The notes: a model not told the origin generated them from the sequence alone. DNA of 64,000 nt from Sphingobacterium sp. FBM7-1 (GCF_020687765.1 NZ_JAJEWJ010000001.1:186001-250000), one strand, 5' to 3'; shown: positions 40,449 through 49,324, numbered from the stretch's first letter. A program made the numbers and translations.

Positions 40449-41390
40449 ATGACATTAGTGCAATTGGAATACGTTATCGCGGTGGATACGTACCGTAGTT
40501 TTGTGGCAGCAGCCGAGCGGTGCTACGTCACGCAGCCTACGTTAAGCATGCAGATCCAAAAGTTGGAAGAATCCTTGGGTGCGAAAATCTTTGATCGGAG
40601 TCGCCAGCCTGTCGTACCTACCGAAGTAGGGGAAAAGATCATTCGACAGGCACGTGTGGTTCTGAATGAAAGCAAGAAAATCCCGGAATTACTCCAAGAG
40701 GAGATGGGGGTGGTTTCTGGCGAACTAAAGTTGGGTGTTATTCCGACCGTGGCCCCATATTTGCTCCCGGATGTATTGACCAATATCTTGCGGCGATATC
40801 CGCAACTAAAATTGGAAATATGGGAGTATACTACAGAGCGTATTATACAGGATCTTAAGACAGGGCGCCTAGATTGCGGGGTTGTATCTACACCCTTGCA
40901 GGAGAATGGTATTGAGGAAATGCCCTTATATTACGAAACCTTCGTCGCTTATGTTTCGGAAAAAGGTCCGTTATTCGAGAAGAAGATCGTAACAACAGAC
41001 GAAGTGTCAAACGAAAAACTGTGGTTGCTGAATGAAGGTCATTGTATGCGCGGACAGGTACTGAGCATGTGTCATTATAAGCATAATCAATCAGAGGATG
41101 GAACATTTGGCTATCATACCGGTAGCGTAGAAACACTGAAACGGATGGTGGATGTCAATGGCGGTGTTACGGTTTTGCCGGAGATGAGTGTTTTGGCCTA
41201 TGATGAAGACCAGTTAAATCGGGTTCGGTATTTCAAAACGCCCGAACCTGTCCGGGAGATCAGCTTGATAACAGCAGCGAATTTCGTACGAAAGCAAGCG
41301 TTAAATGCGTTGAAAGATGAAATTTTAAATAGTGTACCCGAACGTTTTAGAACGAAGAAGAAAAAGGAAATCATGCGATTCAACCTTTAA
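40449..41390 (+). CDS. oxyR: hydrogen peroxide sensor OxyR
   Basis: This 313-residue LysR-family regulator has an N-terminal winged HTH (LEYVIAVDTYRSFVAAAERC, then QPTLSMQIQKLEE) and a substrate-binding-like domain. The redox pair Cys199 and Cys208 (NEGHCMRGQVLSMC) has the same numbering and spacing as in the E. coli protein. Peroxide forms a disulfide between the two, which turns on genes for catalase and peroxidases. A TACCTTTG box lies before the start. The ClC gene follows 14 bases later on the same strand and may be cotranscribed. Confidence 0.92.
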   Translation: MTLVQLEYVIAVDTYRSFVAAAERCYVTQPTLSMQIQKLEESLGAKIFDRSRQPVVPTEVGEKIIRQARVVLNESKKIPELLQEEMGVVSGELKLGVIPTVAPYLLPDVLTNILRRYPQLKLEIWEYTTERIIQDLKTGRLDCGVVSTPLQENGIEEMPLYYETFVAYVSEKGPLFEKKIVTTDEVSNEKLWLLNEGHCMRGQVLSMCHYKHNQSEDGTFGYHTGSVETLKRMVDVNGGVTVLPEMSVLAYDEDQLNRVRYFKTPEPVREISLITAANFVRKQALNALKDEILNSVPERFRTKKKKEIMRFNL

Positions 41391-41403
41391 GGAGGCGTAA
41401 TGG

Positions 41404-43194
41404 ATGAAGATAAACCTTAGGAGAAAATTAGATAGATTAAACCGTTGGCGCATGCAGAAGATTTCTAATCGAAATTTTCTAATCATGTTGGCTTTTGTGG
41501 TAGGGATTATTGGTGGATTAGCCGCTGCTTTACTAAAAGGCTTAACGCACTTTATTGCCGCCACGTTGCAGAATGATATTGACTGGCAGTATAAATATTC
41601 TTTTTATTTGGTCCTCCCACTGTTGGGAATTTTATTGAGCGTACTCTACGTGCGCAAGGTGATTAAAAACAAAAAGATGGATCACGGCATCACGCCGATA
41701 ATATATGCTATATCCCGAAAATCCAGCAGAATAGAGCCCCACAATATTTATTCCCAGATTGTGACGAGTGCCATCACGGTTGGTTTTGGAGGATCTTGCG
41801 GACTGGAAGCTCCTATTGCTTATAGCGGTTCGGCAATAGGGTCGAATACGGGCCGTTTTTTTGGCTTAAATTATAAAGAAGTAACGATGCTGCTAGCCTG
41901 TGGCGCTGCTGCTGGAATTGCCGGAGCTTTCAACAGTCCGATAGCCGGCATGATTTTCGCGATCGAGATCTTACTCCCTGAGTTTTCTATACCGGTTTTT
42001 ATTCCCCTATTGATTTCTGCGGCGCTGGCCTCCGTCGTATCTCGGTTGCTGTATAGTGAGCCGCTTTTTCATACCGTGAGTAGCGATTGGGAAGTCGGCG
42101 CACTTATTTTCTATATATTATTGGCTGTAGTGGTGGGCTTATATACCGTTTATTTTGCAAAGATTAGTACAACTGTAAAAGCTTGGTTTTCGAAAATTAG
42201 CAATCCCTACAACAAGGTCTGGTTTAGTGGGCTGTCACTCGGCGTGATGATCCTTATTTTTCCAGCGTTATACGGGGAAGGGTATTTGACCATCCAACAA
42301 ATGTTGGACGGTCAATTTAACGCTATCGTGAAGAATAGTCTATTTGCCGAATACAGACATATGGCAGGCGTGGTAGTCTGTTATACCGTGCTAACGCTAT
42401 TCGCAAAATCTCTTGCTTCCTTGTTTACGTTAAACGGTGGCGGAAACGGGGGGATGTTTGGACCGAGTCTGGTTATGGGTGGATTGCTAGGTTTTGCCTT
42501 TGCCTACGGCATTAATCAAACCGGTATGGTCATGCTAAATGTGCCCAATTTTGTAGTCGCCGGTATGGCGGGCGCACTGGCTGGCATCATGCATGCACCC
42601 TTGACCGGCTTATTTTTGATTGCCGAGGTTACCGGCGGTTATACGCTGATGGTACCTTTGATGCTCGTAACGTCTATTTCTTACCTTATCAATCGGTCTA
42701 TACTTCAATATTCCATTTACACAAAAGTGCTTGCCGACTCTGGCGACCTCCTGTCTTATGAAGACAAGGATCGAACAGTATTGAGTATGATGAAACTGCG
42801 GTATGTTATTGAAACTAATTTTGTGATTTTACGGCCCGAGGAAACCCCCCTCGAAAGAAAACTAGCGATCATTCATTCCAAACGGAATATATTTCCGGTC
42901 GTAGACCATAAGGGGAAACTGCTGGGGACGATCCATATTGAGCGACTATTGTCTATGCTGTTGAATGAAGAGGAGGGAGCAGATAAAGCTTTCGAACATT
43001 TGGCCCAAAAGCCCAATGACGTCGTGCGGGAGGAGGAAAATATGGAAAGTGTAATGACGAAAATGAATAAGGACGATGTATGGATATTACCCGTGGTGGA
43101 CACCAATGACCGCTATCTAGGATTTATTTCGAAGTCCAGCGTTTTCAATAAATACAGAGCCTTGTTAGTACGTCAGGGGAATTACTTAGCCTGA
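41404..43194 (+). CDS. ClC-family chloride channel/antiporter with CBS domains
   Basis: This 596-residue membrane protein has the ClC helices and filter loops: GFGGSCGLEAPIAYSGSAIG (the Glu of GLEAP is the gate), GAFNSPIAGMIFAIEILLPEF, and GGNGGMFGPSL near residue 345. Two CBS domains follow the last helix (residues about 455-590: FVILRPEETPLERKLAIIHS and NMESVMTKMNKDDVWILPVVD), as in many ClC proteins. It exchanges chloride, probably for protons. It follows oxyR on the same strand and overlaps the ribE 3' end by 13 bases on the opposite strand. Confidence 0.9.
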   Translation: MKINLRRKLDRLNRWRMQKISNRNFLIMLAFVVGIIGGLAAALLKGLTHFIAATLQNDIDWQYKYSFYLVLPLLGILLSVLYVRKVIKNKKMDHGITPIIYAISRKSSRIEPHNIYSQIVTSAITVGFGGSCGLEAPIAYSGSAIGSNTGRFFGLNYKEVTMLLACGAAAGIAGAFNSPIAGMIFAIEILLPEFSIPVFIPLLISAALASVVSRLLYSEPLFHTVSSDWEVGALIFYILLAVVVGLYTVYFAKISTTVKAWFSKISNPYNKVWFSGLSLGVMILIFPALYGEGYLTIQQMLDGQFNAIVKNSLFAEYRHMAGVVVCYTVLTLFAKSLASLFTLNGGGNGGMFGPSLVMGGLLGFAFAYGINQTGMVMLNVPNFVVAGMAGALAGIMHAPLTGLFLIAEVTGGYTLMVPLMLVTSISYLINRSILQYSIYTKVLADSGDLLSYEDKDRTVLSMMKLRYVIETNFVILRPEETPLERKLAIIHSKRNIFPVVDHKGKLLGTIHIERLLSMLLNEEEGADKAFEHLAQKPNDVVREEENMESVMTKMNKDDVWILPVVDTNDRYLGFISKSSVFNKYRALLVRQGNYLA

Positions 43195-43781
43195 TCCCGC
43201 ATTGCCATTATTCTTGATACGTATTTCCCCACGATATCAAACTCTAGATTGACCGTCTCGCCTACGTTAACATGTTGTAGATTGGTGTGCGCGATGGTAT
43301 AGGGGATAATTGCGACGGAAAACCGATCGGCTTGCGAATTAACCACAGTCAGGCTAATTCCATTTACGGTAATCGAGCCCTTTTCTACCGTGATATTTTG
43401 CAAGTCTGGTTGATAGGCAAAAGTAAATAACCAACTACCTTGCTGTTCTTCTTTTGCCACACAAATGGCGGTCTGGTCTACATGCCCTTGCACAATGTGG
43501 CCGTCAAATCGACCGTTGGTCGGTGTACAACGTTCCAAATTAATCAGGTCGCCGGCTTTAAGATCGCCTAAGTTAGATTTAATCAAGGTTTCCTGTATCG
43601 CGGTTACCTTATGGACATCGTCCTGGATATCGACGACCGTTAAGCATACACCGTTATGCGCTACGCTTTGGTCGATCTTGAGCTCCTTAGAAATAGTCGA
43701 TTGTATAAAAAAGTGGATATTCCCCAAATCCGTTTCGGTGCGGGTCACAGTTCCAATAGTTTCGATGATGCCGGTAAACAT
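43182..43781 (-). CDS. ribE: riboflavin synthase alpha chain
   Basis: This 199-residue enzyme joins two lumazine molecules to make riboflavin. It has two lumazine-binding repeats: MFTGIIETIGTVTRTETDLG with VAHNGVCLTVVDI, and RFDGHIVQGHVDQTAIC with SITVNGISLTVVNSQ. Length is normal. The start gives the conserved MFTGIIE. It has its own -7 box at 43800-43807. No FMN riboswitch precedes it: the upstream gap is too short and has no such structure. Confidence 0.95.
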   Translation of the reverse strand: MFTGIIETIGTVTRTETDLGNIHFFIQSTISKELKIDQSVAHNGVCLTVVDIQDDVHKVTAIQETLIKSNLGDLKAGDLINLERCTPTNGRFDGHIVQGHVDQTAICVAKEEQQGSWLFTFAYQPDLQNITVEKGSITVNGISLTVVNSQADRFSVAIIPYTIAHTNLQHVNVGETVNLEFDIVGKYVSRIMAMRDQAK

Positions 43782-43799
43782 ACGCTTTGTCTTTTTTTA

Positions 43800-43807
43800 C
43801 AAAGGTA
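43800..43807 (-). promoter_or_regulatory. -7 box of the ribE promoter
   Basis: On the minus strand TACCTTTG lies 18 bases before the ribE ATG (43781). A T-rich stretch, not a clear TTG, is at -33. Confidence 0.5.
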
Positions 43808-43850
43808 AGGCTTTATACCTTCTTTTCCCCGTAAAAAAAGCGTCTAAAAG

Positions 43851-43881
43851 TTGGGCAGTCTAACAATATATTATACCTTTG
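43851..43881 (+). promoter_or_regulatory. strong Bacteroidota promoter before the rlmH leader
   Basis: TTG (43851-43853), 20 nt, TACCTTTG (43874-43881): a full match to the Bacteroidota consensus. Transcription should start near 43887, giving a leader of about 100 nt before rlmH. Confidence 0.65.
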
Positions 43882-43886
43882 TAGAG

Positions 43887-43962
43887 GTTTAGGTTGATTA
43901 TCCCGATTTCGGGAACATATTTTAAAGCCTGGGAAATCGCAAGATTACACCCGGGCTTTTTT
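43887..43962 (+). ncRNA. short leader/small RNA ending in a terminator before rlmH
   Basis: After the promoter the leader contains a small hairpin (CCCG/CGGG, 43902-43913) and then a terminator-type stem, AAAGCCTGGG (43924-43933) with CCCGGGCTTT (43950-43959), directly followed by T residues to 43962. RlmH begins at 43991. Transcripts should therefore mostly stop before the gene, leaving a 75-nt RNA, unless the terminator is opposed. It could be an attenuator for rlmH or an independent small RNA. Confidence 0.5.
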
Positions 43963-43990
43963 AATGGAAGACCGTAAATTGTCGATTACG

Positions 43991-44464
43991 ATGAAAGTAA
44001 CGTTATTGTGTATAGGGAAAACAGATGAAAGTTTTATCAAAACGGGTATCGAAAACTACCTGAAACGGCTGCGCCATTATGTGCATTTCGATCTGTCTGT
44101 GATCCCTGATATAAAGAATGCTAAACACCTGACGCAAGAGCAGCAAAAGATTCGAGAGGGAGAGCTTCTTTTAAAACAACTTCATAACGGAGACTATGTC
44201 GTTCTATTAGATGAACGCGGGAAATCCTTTGGCTCAGTCGAGTTCGCCAAATACCTCGAACAGAAAATGATCGGTTCGGTCCAACATATCGTTTTTATTA
44301 TCGGTGGCCCCTATGGCTTTTCGGACGAGGTATATCGTCGGGCGGGTCAAAAGCTATCGTTGTCCAAAATGACCTTTTCCCATCAGATGGTCCGTTTGTT
44401 TTTTGTAGAACAACTTTATCGTGCGTTTACCATTATACGGGGTGAGCCTTATCACCACGAATAA
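43991..44464 (+). CDS. rlmH: 23S rRNA pseudouridine-1915 methyltransferase
   Basis: This 157-residue SPOUT methyltransferase modifies pseudouridine 1915 of 23S rRNA on assembled ribosomes. It has MKVTLLCIGKTDESFIKTG at the start, LLDERGKSFGSVEFAKYLEQ, the SAM-binding knot FIIGGPYGFSDEV, and the closing RLFFVEQLYRAFTIIRGEPYHHE. Start 43991 gives the normal N-terminus and length; the frame is open to 43964 but those nine residues are not conserved and fall directly after a terminator. The nearby 43-codon membrane gene is 56 bases downstream. Confidence 0.93.
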   Translation: MKVTLLCIGKTDESFIKTGIENYLKRLRHYVHFDLSVIPDIKNAKHLTQEQQKIREGELLLKQLHNGDYVVLLDERGKSFGSVEFAKYLEQKMIGSVQHIVFIIGGPYGFSDEVYRRAGQKLSLSKMTFSHQMVRLFFVEQLYRAFTIIRGEPYHHE

Positions 44465-44520
44465 AGATTTTTTTATGTAAATTTACGAGAGATATCATCA
44501 TCAAGGAAAAAGATACTGCT

Positions 44521-44652
44521 ATGGACATCAATAAATTTAAAAGAGACTATAAATTTAAAAGTGCAGAATCGGACAATGATAGCAAACGTAATATGATTAT
44601 TATCGTACTCGGCGTTATCGTGGTGATTGCTTTGGCGTACTTTCTAGGATAG
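44521..44652 (+). CDS. 43-residue single-helix membrane protein
   Basis: This small gene (MDINKFKRDYKFKSAESDNDS at the start) has a basic/acidic N-terminal half and one hydrophobic helix (NMIIIVLGVIVVIALAYFLG) that ends the protein. A purine-rich AAGGAAAAAG lies upstream at a reasonable distance. It lies between rlmH and a Nudix gene. The clean length, ATG, A/G-rich leader and helix suggest a real tail-anchored protein. Function is unknown. Confidence 0.55.
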   Translation: MDINKFKRDYKFKSAESDNDSKRNMIIIVLGVIVVIALAYFLG

Positions 44653-44653
44653 C

Positions 44654-45100
44654 TTACAAGATTAGTTCCCGGAATTGCTGCCAGGCCATCCGGTCTGTTT
44701 TGAACGTGAGATCCGTCTCCTGAAGGTTGGCTGCTGGAATAAAACGGAATACCTCCATTTTGTCCTGTTGTTTTTCTCTTGAAAAATCAAAAGGACTGGT
44801 TTTTATATCGAATAAGATCGGACTCTTTGCCTGTACTTGGTAGTATATAGAGATAATTTGGCTCTCGTTAAAGCTGGACTTCTCATAGAAATCCGTGGTG
44901 TAGATATGGCGGACGATATCGATCTCCAGTTGACATTCTTCCATAAATTCTCTTTTGAGTGCATCAACCAGCCCCTCACCATACTCCAATCCGCCTCCCG
45001 GAAATTTGGTAAAAGATACATTAAGCGCTTTTTCGTCACTAATCAAAACTTCCTTGGTATTTGTAATTAATAGACCGTAAACGCGAACGTTAAAATACAT
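44654..45100 (-). CDS. Nudix hydrolase
   Basis: This 148-residue protein hydrolyses nucleoside diphosphates linked to another group. The Nudix box is present (GGLEYGEGLVDALKREFMEECQL), with a Cys in place of the usual Gly after EE. It begins VRVYGLLITNTKEVLISDEKALNVSFTKFPGGGLE, like family members that act on ADP-ribose or nucleotide sugars, but the substrate cannot be read from sequence. It lies 22 bases upstream of the gene ending at 45122 and probably shares its transcript. Confidence 0.8.
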   Translation of the reverse strand: MYFNVRVYGLLITNTKEVLISDEKALNVSFTKFPGGGLEYGEGLVDALKREFMEECQLEIDIVRHIYTTDFYEKSSFNESQIISIYYQVQAKSPILFDIKTSPFDFSREKQQDKMEVFRFIPAANLQETDLTFKTDRMAWQQFRELIL

Positions 45101-45121
45101 CTGAGGTTATTTTTTATATTA

Positions 45122-45856
45122 CTAAAGGGTTTGAAATCCATTCTCGATCGCCAGTTCATCTACGCCAAAAAAGGAATAATGTTTCGGCAAAAACCAACGT
45201 AAGGTATTCATAATGGTGTTGAAGTCCTTTTCGGAGGGGAACTGTAGGGGGATAATATTGAATACCAAGTCTTGCGATGCACGCACTTCGTCGGTGTAAT
45301 TGCGGGCAATTAGCATCAATTTAGGGTTTTTTACCCCGGAATACTGTAAAAATTCGCGGATATGTCGGCGAAGAAAACTAGGGAAAATATCTTCGGACGG
45401 CTGCCCTACCAGAATTTCCTCGTCTTTGGATATACCCACATATTCGTCCGGATTAGAAAACATGCGGTTATCCGTATAGAAAGAACCGTTGAGTTTCAGG
45501 TTTACTAAATCGCCATATGAAAAAATCCAGTCAGGTTGTTCTAAGTGGGCGTTGATCACGACACCAAAACCTTGCTCTAATATAATGTCCAGCTGTTTTT
45601 TGATAACAAAAGCTTGGAAGCTTTCGCCGGTAGTAACAGTTTGCAGCTGAATGTAAGGGAAGCCATCATTACTCAGGGCTACTTCGGGCTCGCCAAGTTT
45701 CAAATTTGCTTCATCGATATATTTTAAAAATAGATCTCGCCATTGTTCGTCCCGCTCCGCAAAGGGCGTTTGCATCAATTGATTAATAGTAATCGTTTTT
45801 TCGAGATCCCCTAATAAACTTTCCTGTTGATTGTTAGCGTTATTGCTCATACTCAT
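45122..45856 (-). CDS. conserved hypothetical protein
   Basis: This 244-residue cytosolic protein has no named domain that I recognise. It begins with a polar, disordered segment (NNANNQQESL) and then a mixed alpha/beta body with WIFSYGDLVNLKLNGSFYTDNR and EILVGQPSEDIFPSFLRRHI. It lacks a signal peptide and membrane helices. It is divergent from pheT (106 bases apart). Its function is unknown. Confidence 0.55.
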   Translation of the reverse strand: MSMSNNANNQQESLLGDLEKTITINQLMQTPFAERDEQWRDLFLKYIDEANLKLGEPEVALSNDGFPYIQLQTVTTGESFQAFVIKKQLDIILEQGFGVVINAHLEQPDWIFSYGDLVNLKLNGSFYTDNRMFSNPDEYVGISKDEEILVGQPSEDIFPSFLRRHIREFLQYSGVKNPKLMLIARNYTDEVRASQDLVFNIIPLQFPSEKDFNTIMNTLRWFLPKHYSFFGVDELAIENGFQTL

Positions 45857-45932
45857 TATTTCTCTCCCACTAAAAAGAGCCTAAAAGTAAGGATTAAATT
45901 TTGAAAGGCTTTAACGAACCCCTCAAAAAAAC

Positions 45933-45940
45933 TATCTTTG
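45933..45940 (+). promoter_or_regulatory. pheT promoter -7 box
   Basis: TATCTTTG, 22 bases before ATG 45963. At -33 there is TTT rather than TTG at 20-nt spacing. Confidence 0.45.
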
Positions 45941-45962
45941 TGCCTAAAATAAAGATTCAATA

Positions 45963-48356
45963 ATGACTATTTCCTATAATTGGCTTAAAAATTATATAAA
46001 CACAGATAAAACGCCGGAAGAGCTTTCTTTGATTTTAACGGATATCGGATTAGAAGTGGAGTTATTAGAGACGGTACAGTCCATTCCCGGCGGTTTGGAA
46101 GGGCTCGTTGTAGGGGAGGTGAAGACATGTGCCCAACACCCCAATGCCGATAAACTAAAAGTTACGACGGTGGACGTAGGTCGGCCGGAGTTACTGCATA
46201 TTGTATGCGGTGCACCCAACGTACGGGAAGGGCTGAAAGTGATTGTAGCTACGGTGGGTACGCAGTGCCACCCAACCACGGGAGAACCTTTTAAAATTAC
46301 GAAATCTAAAATTCGGGGCGAAGTGTCCGAAGGTATGCTATGCGGAGAAGACGAAATCGGTTTAGGAAGTTCTCATGCCGGAATCGTAGAGCTGCGTGCG
46401 GATGCCGTTGTGGGCTCCCGTGTAAAAGACTATTTTAACCTACAAGATGATTTCCGATATGAAATTGGACTGACGCCTAACCGCGCCGATGCGGCGTCTC
46501 ATCTCGGTGTAGCCCGTGATTTGGCAGCCTATTTCCGTAAACCTTATACCTTGACGGACGTTTCCGCTTTCCAAGAAGGAAAAGAAACAGGCATACGGGT
46601 AGATGTAGAAGCGGTGGCGGCCGCCCCGCGTTACGCAGGTGTAACTATTTCCGGCATTACGGTTACAGAATCTCCCGATTGGCTAAAAGAAAAATTAAAT
46701 GTTATTGGTATCCGTCCGATTAATAATATCGTAGACATCACCAATTATATATTACACGATTTAGGGCAGCCGCTACATGCGTTTGACGCAGCGAAAATTG
46801 CCGGCAACCAAGTCGTCGTGCGGTATGCGAATGAAAATGAACCTTTCGTAACCTTGGATGCTATAGAGAGAAAACTATCCACAGAGGATTTAGTGATTGC
46901 TGATGCCGAGAAACCAATGTGCATTGCCGGTGTTTTCGGAGGAGTACATTCTGGCGTGAGCGAGACTACCACCAGCATTTTTTTAGAATCTGCTTATTTT
47001 GATGCCGTTTCGGTACGTAAAACTTCGAAACGTCATAGTTTAAAAACAGATGCTTCTTTCCGTTTTGAGCGGGGTACGGACCCTAACATGCCTTTGTATG
47101 CTTTGAAAAAAGCTGCCTTGATGATTCAGGAGATAGCCGGGGGAGAGATCATCTCTTCAGTAACGGACAACTACCCGAATCCAGTTTCACCATTTGTATT
47201 CCCGGTACATTATGGTCGGGTACGCCAATTAATTGGTGCGGACATACCCAACGAAGAAATAAAAGCCATTATTGAGGCATTGGGGATTGGTATTTCGGAA
47301 GAAAAAGGCGAAGAAATCACCGTTAGCGTACCCGCGTTTAAAGTGGACGTTACACGTGAAGTGGATATTATCGAAGAGGTGCTGCGCATCTACGGTTATA
47401 ACAATATCGAACTAAAACCACAGATCCAATCGTCGTTGAACACAACGGAAAAACCAGATAAAGAAGTGGTGTTAAACCAAGTTGCAGATTTATTGATCGG
47501 AAATGGTTATCGTGAGATATTGAACAATTCCCTAACGAAATTATCGTTTGTCGAAGATGAACAAACAGCGGTCCGTTTAGTTAACCCATTGAGCTCGGAT
47601 TTAGATACCATGCGTCAAAATCTGTTGTTCTCGGCATTGACGACCGTAGCCCACAATCAAAAGCGTAAAAATCCGAATGCGAAATATTTTGAATATGGTA
47701 AAACGTATTTCAAAACCGAGGAGGGGTATCAAGAGCGGCAGAACCTATCGTTGTGTATAGCCGGCGATCAAATAGAAGAGCATTGGAGTTCAAAGAGCAA
47801 AAAGACGAATTTTTATCATTTGAAAGCGGCTGTTGATACGCTTATCAAGCGGTTAAATATTCCTGGTTTGCAAGTACAGGAAGCTGATGGGCTCTATTTT
47901 GATTATGGCTTAAACTACCTGAAAGGACAGAAAACATTGGTGACACTGGGTAGCGTTTCGGCGGATAACCTTAAAAAAGCCGATGTGGATGGGAAAGTTT
48001 ATTTCGCCCAATTTGATTGGGATCTTGTTATAAAAGTAATACGTAAAAATACCATTAAATATAAAGAGGTTGCAAAATTCCCTGCGGTACGACGCGATTT
48101 GTCTTTGTTAGTCAGTGATGACACGACTTTCGAAGAACTTAAACGAATCGCACAAAAAACGGAACGCAAGCTGTTAAAAGATGTCCAAATCTTTGATGTA
48201 TACAAAGGATCTGGACTTCCCGAAGGAAAGAAATCCTATGCGCTCAATTTTACTCTACAAGACGAAGAAAAAACGTTAAATGACAAACAAATTGACGCTA
48301 TTATTAAAAAATTAATGCTTAACTTTGAACAAGAGATTGGTGCAGTCGTGCGCTAA
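45963..48356 (+). CDS. pheT: phenylalanine--tRNA ligase beta chain
   Basis: This 797-residue protein is the beta chain of the tetrameric Phe synthetase. Domains in order: tRNA-binding (residues about 40-155, VVGEVKTCAQHPNADKLKV), B3/4 editing domain (ISGITVTESPDWLKEKL, GVFGGVHSGVSETTTSIFLES), B5 (HYGRVRQLIGADIPNEEI), the core domain, and the C-terminal ferredoxin-fold anticodon-binding domain (KFPAVRRDLSLLVSDDTTFEELKRI). Length is normal. PheS is elsewhere. The three following genes are on the same strand. Confidence 0.95.
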   Translation: MTISYNWLKNYINTDKTPEELSLILTDIGLEVELLETVQSIPGGLEGLVVGEVKTCAQHPNADKLKVTTVDVGRPELLHIVCGAPNVREGLKVIVATVGTQCHPTTGEPFKITKSKIRGEVSEGMLCGEDEIGLGSSHAGIVELRADAVVGSRVKDYFNLQDDFRYEIGLTPNRADAASHLGVARDLAAYFRKPYTLTDVSAFQEGKETGIRVDVEAVAAAPRYAGVTISGITVTESPDWLKEKLNVIGIRPINNIVDITNYILHDLGQPLHAFDAAKIAGNQVVVRYANENEPFVTLDAIERKLSTEDLVIADAEKPMCIAGVFGGVHSGVSETTTSIFLESAYFDAVSVRKTSKRHSLKTDASFRFERGTDPNMPLYALKKAALMIQEIAGGEIISSVTDNYPNPVSPFVFPVHYGRVRQLIGADIPNEEIKAIIEALGIGISEEKGEEITVSVPAFKVDVTREVDIIEEVLRIYGYNNIELKPQIQSSLNTTEKPDKEVVLNQVADLLIGNGYREILNNSLTKLSFVEDEQTAVRLVNPLSSDLDTMRQNLLFSALTTVAHNQKRKNPNAKYFEYGKTYFKTEEGYQERQNLSLCIAGDQIEEHWSSKSKKTNFYHLKAAVDTLIKRLNIPGLQVQEADGLYFDYGLNYLKGQKTLVTLGSVSADNLKKADVDGKVYFAQFDWDLVIKVIRKNTIKYKEVAKFPAVRRDLSLLVSDDTTFEELKRIAQKTERKLLKDVQIFDVYKGSGLPEGKKSYALNFTLQDEEKTLNDKQIDAIIKKLMLNFEQEIGAVVR

Positions 48357-48392
48357 TTCGATTGGTTTAACAATTAATTGCGAGAAGATTAT

Positions 48393-48701
48393 ATGGCCAA
48401 ATTATCTACACAAATGAGTGTCATCGTCGAGAGGACGAAGAATCTTATTCAATTGTGCGAGGCCCTGCAGGAAGAAAATGATTTGCTAAAGTTAGAGGTG
48501 CAATCTTTACAGGTGGCGTTTCAGACAAGTACGGATAAAGTACAACAGTTAGAGGAAAAGGTTAAGGCTTTGGCAGTTGCAAAAACATTGGATGAATCGG
48601 CAGGCGATAAAGAAGCCATAAATGAAAAAATACTTGACACAAAGCAAAAAATTAACGATTTTGTGCGAGAAATAGACAGATGTATAGGCTTACTGAAGTA
48701 G
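48393..48701 (+). CDS. ZapB-like coiled-coil cell-division protein
   Basis: This 102-residue protein from ATG 48393 is almost entirely coiled coil (LCEALQEENDLLKLEVQSLQ and VQQLEEKVKALAV), with a helical end (DFVREIDRCIGLL). It stands 49 bases before zapA, as ZapB-like proteins do in many Bacteroidota. In other bacteria ZapB joins ZapA and FtsZ in the early division ring. An alternative start at 48378 adds five residues. The call is from the coiled coil and neighbours only. Confidence 0.6.
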   Translation: MAKLSTQMSVIVERTKNLIQLCEALQEENDLLKLEVQSLQVAFQTSTDKVQQLEEKVKALAVAKTLDESAGDKEAINEKILDTKQKINDFVREIDRCIGLLK

Positions 48702-48750
48702 AAGGAGGGGTGAACGCGAAAGCCTGTTACGTTATTTAAGCTCAAAAAAA

Positions 48751-49041
48751 ATGGGAGAAATTTCCATAAAAATAAATATCGCAGATCGTGTTTATCCATT
48801 ACGGGTAGATACGGCGGAGGAAGAGGTGATTAGACACGCTGCGAAATTAATTAATGAAAAAGTAAAGGAATTGCAGGAGAACTATGCAGTTCGTGATAAG
48901 CAGGACTTGTTGTCCATGTGCGTCCTCCAATATGCTACTGGCATGATAAAGGCGGAACGCAATGCACAACAGCATGAGGAAGGATTGGAAGAACAGGTGC
49001 ACGAATTGGATAAGGTATTAACGGATTTCTTTAGTAAATAA
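48751..49041 (+). CDS. zapA: cell division protein ZapA
   Basis: This 96-residue protein matches ZapA: SIKINIADRVYPLRVDTAEEEVIRHAAKLINEKVKELQENYA forms the head domain (with the conserved 'v.I.g..y.l......e..l..aa..vn'), and the C-terminal half is a coiled coil (ERNAQQHEEGLEEQVHELDKVL). ZapA crosslinks FtsZ filaments. It is followed by the probable 6S RNA gene, the arrangement known from many bacteria. Confidence 0.88.
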   Translation: MGEISIKINIADRVYPLRVDTAEEEVIRHAAKLINEKVKELQENYAVRDKQDLLSMCVLQYATGMIKAERNAQQHEEGLEEQVHELDKVLTDFFSK

Positions 49042-49082
49042 TTATATCGTTCTTTATTTAAGAGCTTATAACGACGAATTTG

Positions 49083-49258
49083 CCGCAATTAAATTCGGGT
49101 TGTCACTATTTTAAACTTAACGCTTCAATATCACGAGCGAAAACAAGATGTAGACCATTTTGCGAAAGCCATCTAGGTCATGATCAATTGCTCAAATCAT
49201 GTGTAATCGAAGTTTAATAATACATGGGACCTGTTACATTTAATTGCGGTTTTTTTTT
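49083..49258 (+). ncRNA. ssrS: probable 6S RNA
   Basis: This stretch begins with CCGCAATTAAA (49083-49093), which pairs perfectly with TTTAATTGCGG (49239-49249), followed by a T-run (49250-49258). A second perfect pair, TTAAACTT (49111-49118) with AAGTTTAA (49210-49217), lies inside, leaving an open bubble on both sides (49094-49110 and 49218-49238). Farther in, AGATG can pair with CATCT. A closing stem, central bubble and inner stem in about 176 nt is the shape of 6S RNA, which traps RNA polymerase in stationary phase. Location directly after zapA supports it. The call is by structure and place, not covariation. Confidence 0.7.
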
Positions 49259-49324
49259 AAATAGTGATCAGTAACCAGTGGTTAGTTCCTAGTCACGAGT
49301 AACAAATCGCGAACCCAGACGAGC

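Noticed and set aside
43782..43870. FMN riboswitch before ribE
   Set aside because: The leader is too short and lacks the RFN junction motifs; only a -7 box and T-rich tracts are seen.
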